Shown piece after piece: positions 27,059-36,482 of a stretch of 36,961 nt of DNA. The notes beneath the pieces were generated by a model. That model was not told where the DNA came from. It did no database searches and worked only from the letters and a program-made list of their open reading frames with translations. Position numbers and translations under genes: made by a program. The stretch spans positions 1 through 36,961 of the forward strand of contig SDNL01000004.1 of assembly GCA_004524365.1 (NCBI GenBank), read 5' to 3'. The first letter of the stretch is position 1. Each line of letters opens with the position of its first letter. This DNA comes from Promethearchaeota archaeon. GTDB taxonomy: Archaea > Asgardarchaeota > Lokiarchaeia > Sigyniarchaeales > SOKP01.

Positions 27059-29290
27059 ATGACTGCTTCTAATTCTGATGAAAATGACAAAAATGAGGAG
27101 GAAGGTCTCTCCTTAAGGATACAGAAAGCTAAAAAAAGAGATATCGGCCGAAATATCATCCGTATTGATCCTGAAAGCATGGAAAAGCTCGATGTTAAAA
27201 CGGGAGATGTTATTAGTTTAAAAGGAAAGAAAATAACTGCTGGTATTGCATGGCCAAGTTATCCTCAAGATAATGGACTGGGAATTGTGAGAATTGATTC
27301 TCGCCTTCGAAAAAATACTGGTACAAGTATAGATGATACAGTTACCGTAAAAAAAGTAGATGCACAACCTGCTCAGAGCGTTGTTTTAGCTCCTGCAAGC
27401 GTAAATATTCGAAGTAATCCTCGGTTTGAAAGTTTTGTAAAGAGAAAATTAAATAATTATCCTATTACCTTAGATGATATTATCTTAATTTCAATTGGAA
27501 TAAGTAGAGAGATCACTTTTAAAGTTATTAATCTTCGTCCAAAAGGAATTTCTATCATTAAACAAGAAACTAATCTTTCTATTAGTGAACGTATCACTGA
27601 AGAAGAAGAAAAAGGCGCGATGTACGTCACTTATGAGGATGTGGGTGGTTTAGACAATGAAATTCAAAGAGTAAGAGAAATGATTGAACTTCCCTTAAGA
27701 CATCCCTCTCTTTTTAAGCGTTTAGGAATTGATCCTCCGAAAGGCGTATTACTCCGTGGACCCCCAGGATGTGGTAAGACTTTACTTGCACGGGCTGTTG
27801 CAAACGAAAGTGAAGCACATTTTATCTCTATAAATGGACCTGAGGTAATGAGTAAATTTTATGGGGAATCTGAGAAAAAATTGAGGAAACTTTTTATAGA
27901 AGCAGAAGAAGAAAGTCCGTCAATAATTTTTATTGATGAAATTGACGCTATAGCCCCAAAACGTGAGACCGTGACGGGAGAAGTTGAGCGAAGAGTCGTG
28001 GCTCAATTGCTTGCGCTTATGGACGGACTTCATTCAAGAGGACGAGTAATTGTAATTGGTGCAACAAACCGACCCAATAGTTTAGATCCCGCATTACGCC
28101 GACCTGGCAGATTTGATCGAGAAATTGAAATAAAGGTCCCTAATGAGCGAGGCCGCAAAGAAATTTTTCAAATTCATACCCGTACGATGCCACTAAAAGA
28201 TAAAAAAGAATTAATATCCGAATTTTCAAAGATAACTCATGGATTCGTAGGGGCGGATATTTCAGCGGTATGTCGAGAAGCGGCTATGTCTGCTCTGCGT
28301 CGATATCTACCACACATCGATTTAGAATCAGAAATAATAGATCCAGAATTATTAGAACAAATTGAAGTTAGACGAGATGATTTCAATCAAGCCTTAAAGG
28401 AGGTAATGCCTTCTGGAATCAGGGAAGTATTCGTTGAAATTCCAAATGTAAACTGGGATGATGTTGGGGGATTAGAAGAACAAAAGCAAAAGTTAGTCGA
28501 AGCTGTTGATTGGCCATTATCCAATCCCGGAATCTTTGATAGAATGGGAATTGAACCTCCAAAAGGAATTTTATTATATGGGCCTCCCGGATGTGGGAAG
28601 ACTTTACTAGCAAGAGCAGTAGCTTCTGAAAGCAAAGCAAATTTCATATCAGTTAAGGGTCCAGAGCTTTTATCTAAATGGGTTGGAGAAAGTGAAAAAG
28701 CCATTAGAGAAGTCTTTCGAAAAGCAAAAATGGCAGCTCCTTGTATCATCTTCTTTGATGAATTCGATTCAATTGCCCCTTCACGTGGCCGATATACCAC
28801 TGATTCTGGAGTAACGGAAAAAGTTTTATCACAGTTTCTTACAGAATTAGATGGTTTAGAAGTTATGAAAGATATCATTGTTATTGCGGCCACGAATAGA
28901 CCTGATATTCTTGATCCTGCCTTAATACGACCAGGAAGAATAGATAGGATATTATATATTCCTGCACCAACTAAGGAAGAACGACTGGAAATTTTAAGGA
29001 TCTTTACAGAAAAAATGGCATTATCGACCAATATTGATTTAAATGAATTAATTAAAATGACTAAGGGATTTAGTGGTGCTGATATTAAGTCTTGGTGTCG
29101 TGAAGCAGCAATGGAAGCTCTTCGAGAAAATGTTAGAGCAAGAAAAGTATTCTTAAAGCATTTTAAAGATGCAAATGAAGGGATTCACCCAACAATTACC
29201 CCAGAAATTGCTAAATGGTACGAAAAGTTCGGTAAAAGGCTTAAACAACAAAGACCAGAACAAAGAGAAAAACAAGATATCTTTGTTTAA
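27059..29290 (+). CDS. cdc48: CDC48/VCP-type AAA ATPase
   Basis: A 743-residue double-ring AAA+ unfoldase. The N-terminal substrate/adaptor domain (about 16-185) is followed by D1 with Walker A GPPGCGKT at 234-241 and Walker [13 protein letters not shown] at about 289-300, then D2 with GPPGCGKT at 508-515 and [12 protein letters not shown]. Both rings keep arginine-finger motifs ([15 protein letters not shown]). In archaea it extracts and unfolds proteins for the proteasome. The C-terminus, EKQDIFV, ends hydrophobic-Phe-X, close to the HbYX proteasome-docking motif. No proteasome gene is nearby. Confidence 0.96.
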   Translation: MTASNSDENDKNEEEGLSLRIQKAKKRDIGRNIIRIDPESMEKLDVKTGDVISLKGKKITAGIAWPSYPQDNGLGIVRIDSRLRKNTGTSIDDTVTVKKVDAQPAQSVVLAPASVNIRSNPRFESFVKRKLNNYPITLDDIILISIGISREITFKVINLRPKGISIIKQETNLSISERITEEEEKGAMYVTYEDVGGLDNEIQRVREMIELPLRHPSLFKRLGIDPPKGVLLRGPPGCGKTLLARAVANESEAHFISINGPEVMSKFYGESEKKLRKLFIEAEEESPSIIFIDEIDAIAPKRETVTGEVERRVVAQLLALMDGLHSRGRVIVIGATNRPNSLDPALRRPGRFDREIEIKVPNERGRKEIFQIHTRTMPLKDKKELISEFSKITHGFVGADISAVCREAAMSALRRYLPHIDLESEIIDPELLEQIEVRRDDFNQALKEVMPSGIREVFVEIPNVNWDDVGGLEEQKQKLVEAVDWPLSNPGIFDRMGIEPPKGILLYGPPGCGKTLLARAVASESKANFISVKGPELLSKWVGESEKAIREVFRKAKMAAPCIIFFDEFDSIAPSRGRYTTDSGVTEKVLSQFLTELDGLEVMKDIIVIAATNRPDILDPALIRPGRIDRILYIPAPTKEERLEILRIFTEKMALSTNIDLNELIKMTKGFSGADIKSWCREAAMEALRENVRARKVFLKHFKDANEGIHPTITPEIAKWYEKFGKRLKQQRPEQREKQDIFV

Positions 29291-29385
29291 AATCTACATT
29301 AATTTAAATTTAAACAATAATTTTTTAATTTACTAGATTTTATTCTAACTTATTTTAATTATTAACTGTTATGAGGTGAAAAAAT

Positions 29386-29658
29386 ACGAATCCGCGAAAT
29401 TGGAATTTAAAGCCTGTTATTAATTCAATTATAGATATCCTAATTGATAATAAAGGAGAAATCTTAGATAAACGAATGGAAGAATTGTTGAAAAAAGAAT
29501 ATAATTACATAAATAGTTATATGTTACAGGAGATCTTTATGAAGATGGAAAGCTCTAATATAATTAATGTATTCAGAGTTAGTAAATCTAAAAAAATGAT
29601 CCAACTCAACAAAGATAATAAGAAGATCAGTAAAGACATTTTGGAAACTCTCTATTAA
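29386..29658 (+). CDS. Small winged-helix-like protein, apparent ACG start
   Basis: The reading frame is open from 29380 and gives a compact 90-residue protein if translation begins at ACG 29386. A perfect GAGGTGA Shine-Dalgarno lies at 29373-29379, six bases before that ACG, while no ATG, GTG or TTG lies in frame until ATG 29476. Starting at 29476 would discard the first helices (NWNLKPVINSIIDILIDNKG) and leave no ribosome-binding site. The full chain looks like a winged helix-turn-helix: three helices and a basic beta-wing (NVFRVSKSKKMIQL). Either ACG is a genuine rare start, or one base is wrong. The stop overlaps the convergent HerA-like gene by four bases. Confidence 0.6.
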   Translation, partial: TNPRNWNLKPVINSIIDILIDNKGEILDKRMEELLKKEYNYINSYMLQEIFMKMESSNIINVFRVSKSKKMIQLNKDNKKISKDILETLY

Positions 29659-31190
29659 TCATCCATATTAATGGCTTTTTTTTCCCAATCCAAACATGTT
29701 TGGGTAAGAGAATTATTTTCAGATGGGGATTTAAATAATCGTTCCCTAACACTAATAAATATTGGATAATTGACCGCATTTCCCATTAAAAGCATTTCTC
29801 CCACTCCAAGTGAAGATATCATATCAGCATATTCTTTGGTTACTGCTTCTGAACTATCCATAAGATGTTTTAAATCGTAAGGATTTTTTATATTTAAGAT
29901 TAATTTAGAGTTCATTTGCGAAAGCGCCGTGGTACTTAATTTTTTGGGCCTTTGACTAATTAAACTTAAGCATGCCATAAATTTTCTTCCTTCTCGGGCG
30001 ATGGTTTCTATTATAGATTTAGAGATAGCTTTTGATTCTGCTGCTTCTGGGCAGAACTGATGAGACTCCTCAATAATCAGTAAGAATGGGGGAATTTTAT
30101 TTAAGCGACGCATAAAAAATAATCGGTTGCATAGATAATCGACAATGATTTGTTTTTTTCTAATATTAATCTCATTTTCGAGTGAAAATATCAATAATTC
30201 ACCACTACGGAGAATATTATTAAGATTGGGATTTTCCATACCACCAAATAAATGTAACCGGTTTAATTCCATAAGCCATCCAATTAATGCTTGTTTTGTA
30301 CTTTTATTTCCTTCAGGGTCTTCTTCGATTAAAGTTATCAGATCTGTTAAGTCATATTTACCTTGTTTATCTTCATCTTTCTTTAATTCTTGAATATATT
30401 GTGAAAGTTCTCTTACTTGGACATAGGATAATTTTCTCTGATATTTTTTAAAGGACCATGCCGAAAGTTTTGAAGTTGCAATTTGAAAATAAGTAGTATC
30501 TTCAACGTGTATTTTATCCTTTAATTCTGAAATTTCGCTTAGATATGAATATTCGCCATGAACATCTATTAGAATAATGCTCGGAGTTCCTCTCTCCCTC
30601 ATCAAAAGTTCCTCTAAAAGTACAGAGGTCAAATAACTTTTCCCTCCGCCACTGATTGAAAGAATGGAAAAATGTTTATTCAATAATCGGTTCATATTCA
30701 CCATAGCAGGACATCTCGTTACTTTAACATTCCCTAAATTCAATCCATATTCTGTATTAAATCCGATAAATTCATTTAAAATTGATTGCTCAACAACATA
30801 TACATCTGCTCCTGGAGTTGCGGGGTATGTCATGCGGTTAATTTTCTTAATTTTTACTTTTTCTTTCTCTGAAAATTCAATAATTCCAAAACAATTAACA
30901 ATTGCAATCGCATATTCAAAATCATCGCTGGGAAAGAATCCTTTAAGAATATTTGGGTTATTATTCTCCTCATAAGATTTGATTGTCAGAGCATCGGAGA
31001 AATACTCATTTAATATAATAATTTTATCTATACTTCCGATTAAATAACCCTCCCTCGATTGAGTATAAACAAACAGCCCTTTTTGAATTAATAAATTCCT
31101 TTTTCTATTTTTAATAATGAATGGGAATTTAGCAACATCAGGGAGTTGTTGAAAATTATATACTGTACCTATTTTTCTTGGAGATGACAT
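29655..31190 (-). CDS. HerA-type FtsK/HerA ATPase
   Basis: A 511-residue hexameric DNA-translocase-like ATPase. A beta-rich HAS-barrel-like N-terminus (about 1-120) precedes the motor domain with Walker A S-G-G-G-K184-S, D209-V-H-G-E-Y, the Walker B pair E374-E375 in LIIEESHQF, and SQRP at 412-415. These are HerA family hallmarks. In most archaea herA lies with nurA, mre11 and rad50 for DNA-end resection. None of them is here, so a different HerA branch or another nuclease partner is possible. The gene converges on the small winged-helix gene with a four-base overlap. Confidence 0.85.
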   Translation of the reverse strand: MSSPRKIGTVYNFQQLPDVAKFPFIIKNRKRNLLIQKGLFVYTQSREGYLIGSIDKIIILNEYFSDALTIKSYEENNNPNILKGFFPSDDFEYAIAIVNCFGIIEFSEKEKVKIKKINRMTYPATPGADVYVVEQSILNEFIGFNTEYGLNLGNVKVTRCPAMVNMNRLLNKHFSILSISGGGKSYLTSVLLEELLMRERGTPSIILIDVHGEYSYLSEISELKDKIHVEDTTYFQIATSKLSAWSFKKYQRKLSYVQVRELSQYIQELKKDEDKQGKYDLTDLITLIEEDPEGNKSTKQALIGWLMELNRLHLFGGMENPNLNNILRSGELLIFSLENEINIRKKQIIVDYLCNRLFFMRRLNKIPPFLLIIEESHQFCPEAAESKAISKSIIETIAREGRKFMACLSLISQRPKKLSTTALSQMNSKLILNIKNPYDLKHLMDSSEAVTKEYADMISSLGVGEMLLMGNAVNYPIFISVRERLFKSPSENNSLTQTCLDWEKKAINMDD

Positions 31191-31377
31191 GATAATAAAT
31201 TCAAAAATATCTATTTAGGTTTAAATACATAAGAATAGTTAAAAATAAACATACCCTAAAGGTTTAGTAATTTGGATAAAATAATAATCAAAAATTATTG
31301 AGAATAAAAAAAGAGATTATTAATGGTTTGACTAAATATTTAAATAAAAAATTGATTGGTTGCTTATTTTAATTATT

Positions 31378-31965
31378 TTAAGCTGAGAGCTTATAGATAG
31401 CTTTAGCGATTAAATAAAATCCGTTTCGTATGCTATATACACAGAGTAGAATAATTCCAACAATTAGAAAGATTAGTAATCCAATAGAAAGAATTAATGT
31501 CCCCGTTGATGTTAGCATTAAAGATAGAATCATTATTAAAAGAGTACTTTCTGTCCCTGGAAGAGCTTCTAAGATAAAAACTATTAAGATACTAATTAAA
31601 AGACCCATAATACTTGCTATAACTCCCCCAGCGGTTATTTTAATCCCAAGGCTATCTTTATATTTCTCTTCTAGTTCCTTTTTGGTGTATAGGATTTTTA
31701 ATAGACTTTTCCTTCCTTTCCTGTAGAACCCAACAAAGAAAATCATTAAAAAGAACAAGAATAAAAATATCGCAAAAATAGCTACAAAAAGATAACCAGG
31801 ATTTGCTTCAAAATAAGCAGTAAGATTCTCAAAAGGGTTAAAAAAGTCAATGAAAGTCCAAATCACGCCCGTAATAGTCACGAGCCACCCTCCAACCAGT
31901 ACTAAATAGAATGCACGTGCTACATTTCCTTGTTTTTGAGAATATTCCATATTAATTTCACTCAT
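31378..31965 (-). CDS. Four-helix membrane protein of unknown function
   Basis: A 195-residue integral membrane protein with helices near 17-38, 58-80, 107-132 and 142-175, the last stretch long enough to be two helices. A basic loop (FYRKGRKSLLKILYTKKELEEKYKDS) lies between helices 2 and 3. No family or catalytic motif is recognised. It lies alone between HerA and the sugar kinase on the same strand, with about 190 bases on each side, and its start follows an AT-rich promoter-like region. Confidence 0.7.
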   Translation of the reverse strand: MSEINMEYSQKQGNVARAFYLVLVGGWLVTITGVIWTFIDFFNPFENLTAYFEANPGYLFVAIFAIFLFLFFLMIFFVGFYRKGRKSLLKILYTKKELEEKYKDSLGIKITAGGVIASIMGLLISILIVFILEALPGTESTLLIMILSLMLTSTGTLILSIGLLIFLIVGIILLCVYSIRNGFYLIAKAIYKLSA

Positions 31966-32157
31966 TCTTTTGCACCTACGATTATATTAATAATTAATTA
32001 GCCCAAAGTTAATTCTTTATTTAATTATAGATATATTGCTTTAATATTTATTCTTTATGGAATAAATACCACTTTTGAAATGTTATAGAACACGGAATAT
32101 AAGAGTATGTGAAAATATGTCTAAAAAGAAAAAAATGAGAATAAAACTTAAGAATTC

Positions 32158-33702
32158 CTAAGAAGATTCTTCGCTAATTGATTCGAAAATGGAATTAAAC
32201 TTATTATATATATCATTATTCTCAATAGAATGGTAAAGATCATATGATAGTTGATATAATTTCTGATAAAACTGGTTTCTATCTTCATTAGGTATGTATT
32301 TATCTTTAACCTTACACAGCTTCTCAGCAGCCTCCGAGATATCTGGGAAAACCCCCGCACCTGCAGCAGCTAAGATTGCGGCTCCAAGTGAAGTAGCTTC
32401 TTCAATCACGTTTCTCACACAAGTAACACCTAATACATCAGCTATGATTTGATTCCACAATTCCGATCGAGAGCCTCCTCCAGTTAACATTAATTCCTTA
32501 GGTTCCATTCCAATTTTTTTAAAAACATCAATATTCTTTTTTACTTCAAAGGCAACTCCTTCAAGTATCGCACGATATACATCCTTACGTTGATGTCCTA
32601 ATGAGAGACCGAATAAAAGGCCCTTTGAATGCGGATTCCAATGCGGGGCTCCAGCACCAACCATATGTGGTATAAGTAATAATCCATTTGCACCAGGAGT
32701 AGAGTCTTCGGCTAAATCGGTCATTATATCATAAGGATCTATTCCTTCTTCCTCACCCTTTTGACATTCTACATGTCCAACTTCATCTCTAAACCATCTT
32801 AATACAGCTCCTGTGGTAAAAATACTGGCTTCTTGAACCCATGCTCCGGGAATTGCATGACAGCTACAAAGTACCCTTCTTTCCGGGTCGAATTTGGGTT
32901 CATTCAAGTATCCTAAAATGAAGCTGCCAGTGCCTGTTGTACATTTAATTTCACCGGGTCTAGTTACACCCACTCCTAATGCAGCGGATTGTTGATCTCC
33001 CGCTCCCGTTATCACCAATGTTTTTTTATCAAAAGCAGTTTCATCTGTTTTAATTTCACTAATATCTACGCCGCTTGCAATTGGTTCTGGCATTTTATCT
33101 AGATCAATTTCTAATTCTGAAGCGATCTCTTCTGAATAGCTCAAATCATTAATATCAAAAAGCATAGTTCTACTGAGGTTGCTATAATCGCTTACATATC
33201 GTCCCGTTAATTTATTAATAATAAAATCAGAGACAAGCAAAAATTTATGAGTTTTCCGATAGATTTCTGGTTTGTTATCTTTAAACCAAAGGATCTTTGT
33301 TGCGGAAAAATATGGATCAATAGTTAAGCCTGTAGTATTATAAATTTTATCCAATCCAACTTTTTTTTTAATAAATTCAACTTGCTTAGTCGTCCGGCGA
33401 TCTTGCCATACCAAGGCGTTATGTAGGGGATTTCCATCCTTATCGACTGGTACTATGGTTTCTCTCTGGTTTGTAACAGATAAGCTAACTATTTCTCGAA
33501 TATCTACTCCGCTTTTTTTAATAGCAGAATCAATAGTATTTTTAATTGAATTCCACCATAGATTCGCATCTTGTTCAACAAATGATGGTTTGGGATAATA
33601 ACTTTCCCACTCTTCATAATCCCACGCAATAATTGTACCGGACAAATCGAAAATATATGTTCGGCACCCAGTGGTTCCTAAATCAAGAGCTGCAACAAAC
33701 AT
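32158..33702 (-). CDS. FGGY-family carbohydrate kinase (glycerol/xylulokinase-like)
   Basis: A 514-residue ATP-dependent sugar kinase. The N-terminal phosphate loop is ALDLGTTGCRTYIFD, NQRET near 83-87 resembles the glycerol-kinase substrate motif, GAGDQQSAALG holds the catalytic Asp, and HMVGAGAPHWNPHSKGLLFGL and LTGGGSRSELWNQIIADVLG are FGGY signatures. Length fits xylulokinase and glycerol kinase alike. NQRET and the PYFSATKILWF segment lean towards glycerol kinase, but TGTGSFILG and HWNPHSKG are not decisive. Substrate candidates are glycerol, xylulose or another polyol, so no symbol is given. The gene is monocistronic. Confidence 0.88.
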   Translation of the reverse strand: MFVAALDLGTTGCRTYIFDLSGTIIAWDYEEWESYYPKPSFVEQDANLWWNSIKNTIDSAIKKSGVDIREIVSLSVTNQRETIVPVDKDGNPLHNALVWQDRRTTKQVEFIKKKVGLDKIYNTTGLTIDPYFSATKILWFKDNKPEIYRKTHKFLLVSDFIINKLTGRYVSDYSNLSRTMLFDINDLSYSEEIASELEIDLDKMPEPIASGVDISEIKTDETAFDKKTLVITGAGDQQSAALGVGVTRPGEIKCTTGTGSFILGYLNEPKFDPERRVLCSCHAIPGAWVQEASIFTTGAVLRWFRDEVGHVECQKGEEEGIDPYDIMTDLAEDSTPGANGLLLIPHMVGAGAPHWNPHSKGLLFGLSLGHQRKDVYRAILEGVAFEVKKNIDVFKKIGMEPKELMLTGGGSRSELWNQIIADVLGVTCVRNVIEEATSLGAAILAAAGAGVFPDISEAAEKLCKVKDKYIPNEDRNQFYQKLYQLSYDLYHSIENNDIYNKFNSIFESISEESS

Positions 33703-33860
33703 AAAGTAATCTCTCTTTATATAATTGTTAATTTATATTTATGTTATTAATATTTATACTTCTTACTAAAACTTTTTCATAAAAAACTATTTGAATCTAT
33801 AAAATAAATCATTTACTTAAATAAAAAGCTAAGAATTAATTTTTTTTATTTGAAAATTTC

Positions 33861-34544
33861 TTATTTCTGATATTTTTCATACCCACAAGTAGGACATACC
33901 CATTTTCGGAACATGAAACGGTATCCTTCCAATTCTTTCATGAAATTACCGCAAATAGGACATTTTGGAGCATAGTTAGGAAACCATTGCCCTTCAATAT
34001 TAGGTTGGCGCTTCAAGTAATTTGCCATTTTAATTTTCTGAAGGTCATCTTTATCAATTTTAAACTGTTGTTGGGTTTCCGCTAACGATTTCCCTTGAGC
34101 GAATAATAGTTTAAGGAATTTAATTTGTTTAGGACTATTTAATAATGAAAGAATTTTTAATAGCGCATCTCTTTGATATTTTTCAATTAATTCAACCACT
34201 TGAGGTGGTGCCAGAGCAACAATAATGATATTTATTTTGTTTTTAGCTTCTTTTCTTTGAACTAGGAACTGATAAATTCTTTCTTTAGCATCCATTGCCC
34301 AGATTAGATTCCAGTATTGGATAGAATAATCTTTATTAGATGGGTCAATAATTCTTTTTATGCTTTTTGTATGGATATAGTGATCATATTTTGAAATATT
34401 CTTATATAGGTCTTTTAAAAATTGTTGGCTAATAATAGGATAGGTTGAACCAAATTTGTCCTTTATTGACTTTAATCTAACTTGGGCTAATTTTCCTTTA
34501 TTCTGAGGGTTCCAAGGGGTATATGTATAAAGAGTCCAAAACAT
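33861..34544 (-). CDS. Hypothetical protein with C-terminal zinc ribbon
   Basis: A 227-residue protein not recognised as a known family. The first 110 residues are mixed, a helix-rich middle (about 115-178) includes a helix-turn-helix-like stretch (KSLAETQQQFKIDKDDLQKIKM), and the end is a zinc ribbon with C195, C198, C217 and C220 (CPICG and CPTCG). This would suit a nucleic-acid-binding protein. It is divergent from the nucleotidyltransferase-like gene with about 210 bases between. Whether the two are functionally linked is unknown. Confidence 0.72.
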   Translation of the reverse strand: MFWTLYTYTPWNPQNKGKLAQVRLKSIKDKFGSTYPIISQQFLKDLYKNISKYDHYIHTKSIKRIIDPSNKDYSIQYWNLIWAMDAKERIYQFLVQRKEAKNKINIIIVALAPPQVVELIEKYQRDALLKILSLLNSPKQIKFLKLLFAQGKSLAETQQQFKIDKDDLQKIKMANYLKRQPNIEGQWFPNYAPKCPICGNFMKELEGYRFMFRKWVCPTCGYEKYQK

Positions 34545-34755
34545 TTTACTTTTTTATTCCAAAGATAGGCTTTCTGAATAGAAATAATATTAAAATACAA
34601 AAAAGCTTTTAGATAAACTTCTATAATCTCATAAAATAACACCAAATAAATAAAATAGGGACATTATTTTTAAAATAGAAGGTGAATATTTAATTTTTTA
34701 ATTCAACTTATCATTATAAAGTTAGTGGAAAAAATAATAGGGATGATTTTAATAT

Positions 34756-35892
34756 ATGTTATGGGATAGAAAAGCAGATGTTCAAAAAAGCGGCGATCAA
34801 TTAAGAGATATTACTCCAGTTAAAACTAAAACGGATGATGAGGGCTTTACTCATTACATATTTGATAAAAATATATTTGATAATCCATGGTATGATATTC
34901 CTAAGGATGATTTAGAATTATTTAAAGATTTTTTAGAGGGAGGCTCTCGTTCTTATCCCTCAGATGGAAATATTCCTGTTGATATTATCGCAGATGAAAC
35001 TAGAAAAGTACTCAATAAAATCCAAGCATTAGCTAATGATCCTGATTCTAAATATTGTATACAAGCGCAAAAAGCTTTTAAAAATGGAAAAAATGATATC
35101 ATCCGAGGAACCTTAAAACTTTATATGGAAAAATATACTACAAGAGATTGGCGTCGAAAGCGCTTTACTGATGATATTGATTTCTGGTGCTTTGATTTTG
35201 AATTATTAGATGCGGTTTTATCGGATTGTGGGTTTAATAGAAATAAAAAAACCGGAGAGTGGGAGAAACGAGTTTCTTGGCATAACCCAAAAACGGATGA
35301 GATACGACATGAAGTGCTCTATGCTGCCAATAATGTGAATCAAATACTTGACTTTGGAGCGGGTAGTTATTTAGAGGGATCTAGTTTGAAAGAAATTTTT
35401 CAAAAGAAGATTAAACGAGGTCATGATGTAGATTTAAGTGATATGATTAATGTTGCTATGGTTCGAAATCATAAAAATCCTGAAGAAGATAGAGAATGGG
35501 TAGAGGCTTGGAATGCATTCGAACAGGCTGCAAATACCCGAAATAAAAGAACCATCTCTAATTTCATCAGTTTATGCAGATATTCTTTGGCTGTAGCGGA
35601 TCATTTAGAAAATGTAGGAAAAGCAATTGAAAAATACCATAACATGATTTTTAATTCTTCAAAATATCCAAAAGAGAAAATAAAGGAGATCTGTAGAATT
35701 TCAATACATTGGCAAAGATATTATGAGAAACATGGTGCTGAGGAGACTAGAAAAATGATTCATGAGTTTTTGATTGATCAGGTCTCAAAACGTGACCAAT
35801 ATGCTGAAAACTTACGAAATTTCGTGCATAAATTGCTAAAATTAGTAAATTCTAAACTCAAGCACCAAAAAATCGTTTTTGAAATTGTTTAG
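34756..35892 (+). CDS. Putative nucleotidyltransferase-fold protein
   Basis: A 378-residue protein without a firm family. The segment G118-T-L-K-L-Y, then R-x-x-R-F-T-D-D140-I-D142-F, resembles the G-[ST] ... R-x-[ST]-x-D-I-D-[FL] core of polymerase-beta-type nucleotidyltransferases such as the AbiEii toxins, and D224 or D226 (HDVDLSD) might be the third acid. After about residue 235 it is helical, which could be a target-binding domain. If right, it would transfer a nucleotide to RNA, protein or a small molecule. The acid arrangement and the long first 115 residues are unusual, so this is a hypothesis. It lies next to decayed toxin-like genes. Confidence 0.6.
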   Translation: MLWDRKADVQKSGDQLRDITPVKTKTDDEGFTHYIFDKNIFDNPWYDIPKDDLELFKDFLEGGSRSYPSDGNIPVDIIADETRKVLNKIQALANDPDSKYCIQAQKAFKNGKNDIIRGTLKLYMEKYTTRDWRRKRFTDDIDFWCFDFELLDAVLSDCGFNRNKKTGEWEKRVSWHNPKTDEIRHEVLYAANNVNQILDFGAGSYLEGSSLKEIFQKKIKRGHDVDLSDMINVAMVRNHKNPEEDREWVEAWNAFEQAANTRNKRTISNFISLCRYSLAVADHLENVGKAIEKYHNMIFNSSKYPKEKIKEICRISIHWQRYYEKHGAEETRKMIHEFLIDQVSKRDQYAENLRNFVHKLLKLVNSKLKHQKIVFEIV

Positions 35893-35902
35893 AATTAATT
35901 AA

Positions 35903-36240
35903 TCAATATAAACGAGGTATAATATTATCGAAATGAATATCGAACGAAACTATTTTCGTACCGTTGTAATTTTTAAATAAATAAATAAGACTCGCATCGG
36001 CATAACTTAATTTTGTTTTCTGAAGCCATATTTCAAAATAGAATGTTCTACTTAATATATTGTTCTATATTATGATAATAAATTTATATCTAAAAATTTA
36101 ATAAAAAACCTATGATTTACCCTAAAGTATCTTAAAAACATAAAATAAAGGTGGGAATAAATCCTTTTGTTTTTAAAAATTAAATCAACGAATTTTTTAA
36201 ATTTAAATCAATCTCAGATTTATCTTACATTAATTTTCAT
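35903..36240 (-). pseudogene. Decayed PIN-domain (VapC-like) toxin gene
   Basis: On the minus strand, 35903-36064 encodes 53 residues including KTKLSYADASLIYLF and GTKIVSFDIHFDN before a stop, the unmistakable C-terminal part of a PIN domain, with the third catalytic Asp in YADAS and the S/T-F-D of the last strand. Upstream, TAG and TAA stops and frame changes interrupt it. A second frame reads NKRIYSHLYFMFLRYF, resembling the PIN middle, and an ATG at 36240 opens MKINV, as PIN proteins often do. The total of 338 bases suits a VapC of about 110 residues. The C-terminal call is solid; the outline further upstream is inferred. Confidence 0.6.
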
Positions 36241-36419
36241 CAAAGTTATGTTTGAGTATTTGATAATATCTCTATAATATATATATGTGTATATTTCTTA
36301 TTGAAACAGCTCTTTCACGAAAAAATGTAATATAACACAATATCAACACTATTTTAAAAAGGAATGAAAGTTTTAGCTAAATGTTTTTAATATTTTTCCT
36401 AAATTTGACAACATTTAAA

Positions 36420-36440
36420 TCTAAACCTTATAAGTTTAGA
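36420..36440. promoter_or_regulatory. Palindromic operator-like site
   Basis: TCTAAAC, seven bases, then GTTTAGA forms a perfect 7+7 inverted repeat 43 bases before the DUF2283 start. The spacer CTTATAA includes a TATA-like core, so the palindrome could be a repressor site over the promoter, as expected for self-regulated toxin-antitoxin-type genes. There is no direct evidence of binding. Confidence 0.4.
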
Positions 36441-36482
36441 TATTAGAAAAAAATATATATCTAATTAACTTTTTAATAAAAC

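Noticed and set aside
28387-29031. 214-codon open frame antisense to cdc48
   Set aside because: It lies wholly inside the second ATPase ring of a highly conserved gene, has no family-like sequence and no start signal; it is a by-product of codon bias.
35893-36482. tRNA or structured RNA in the long gap
   Set aside because: No T-arm or acceptor-stem pairing was found; the coding-like signal on the minus strand explains part of the gap better.
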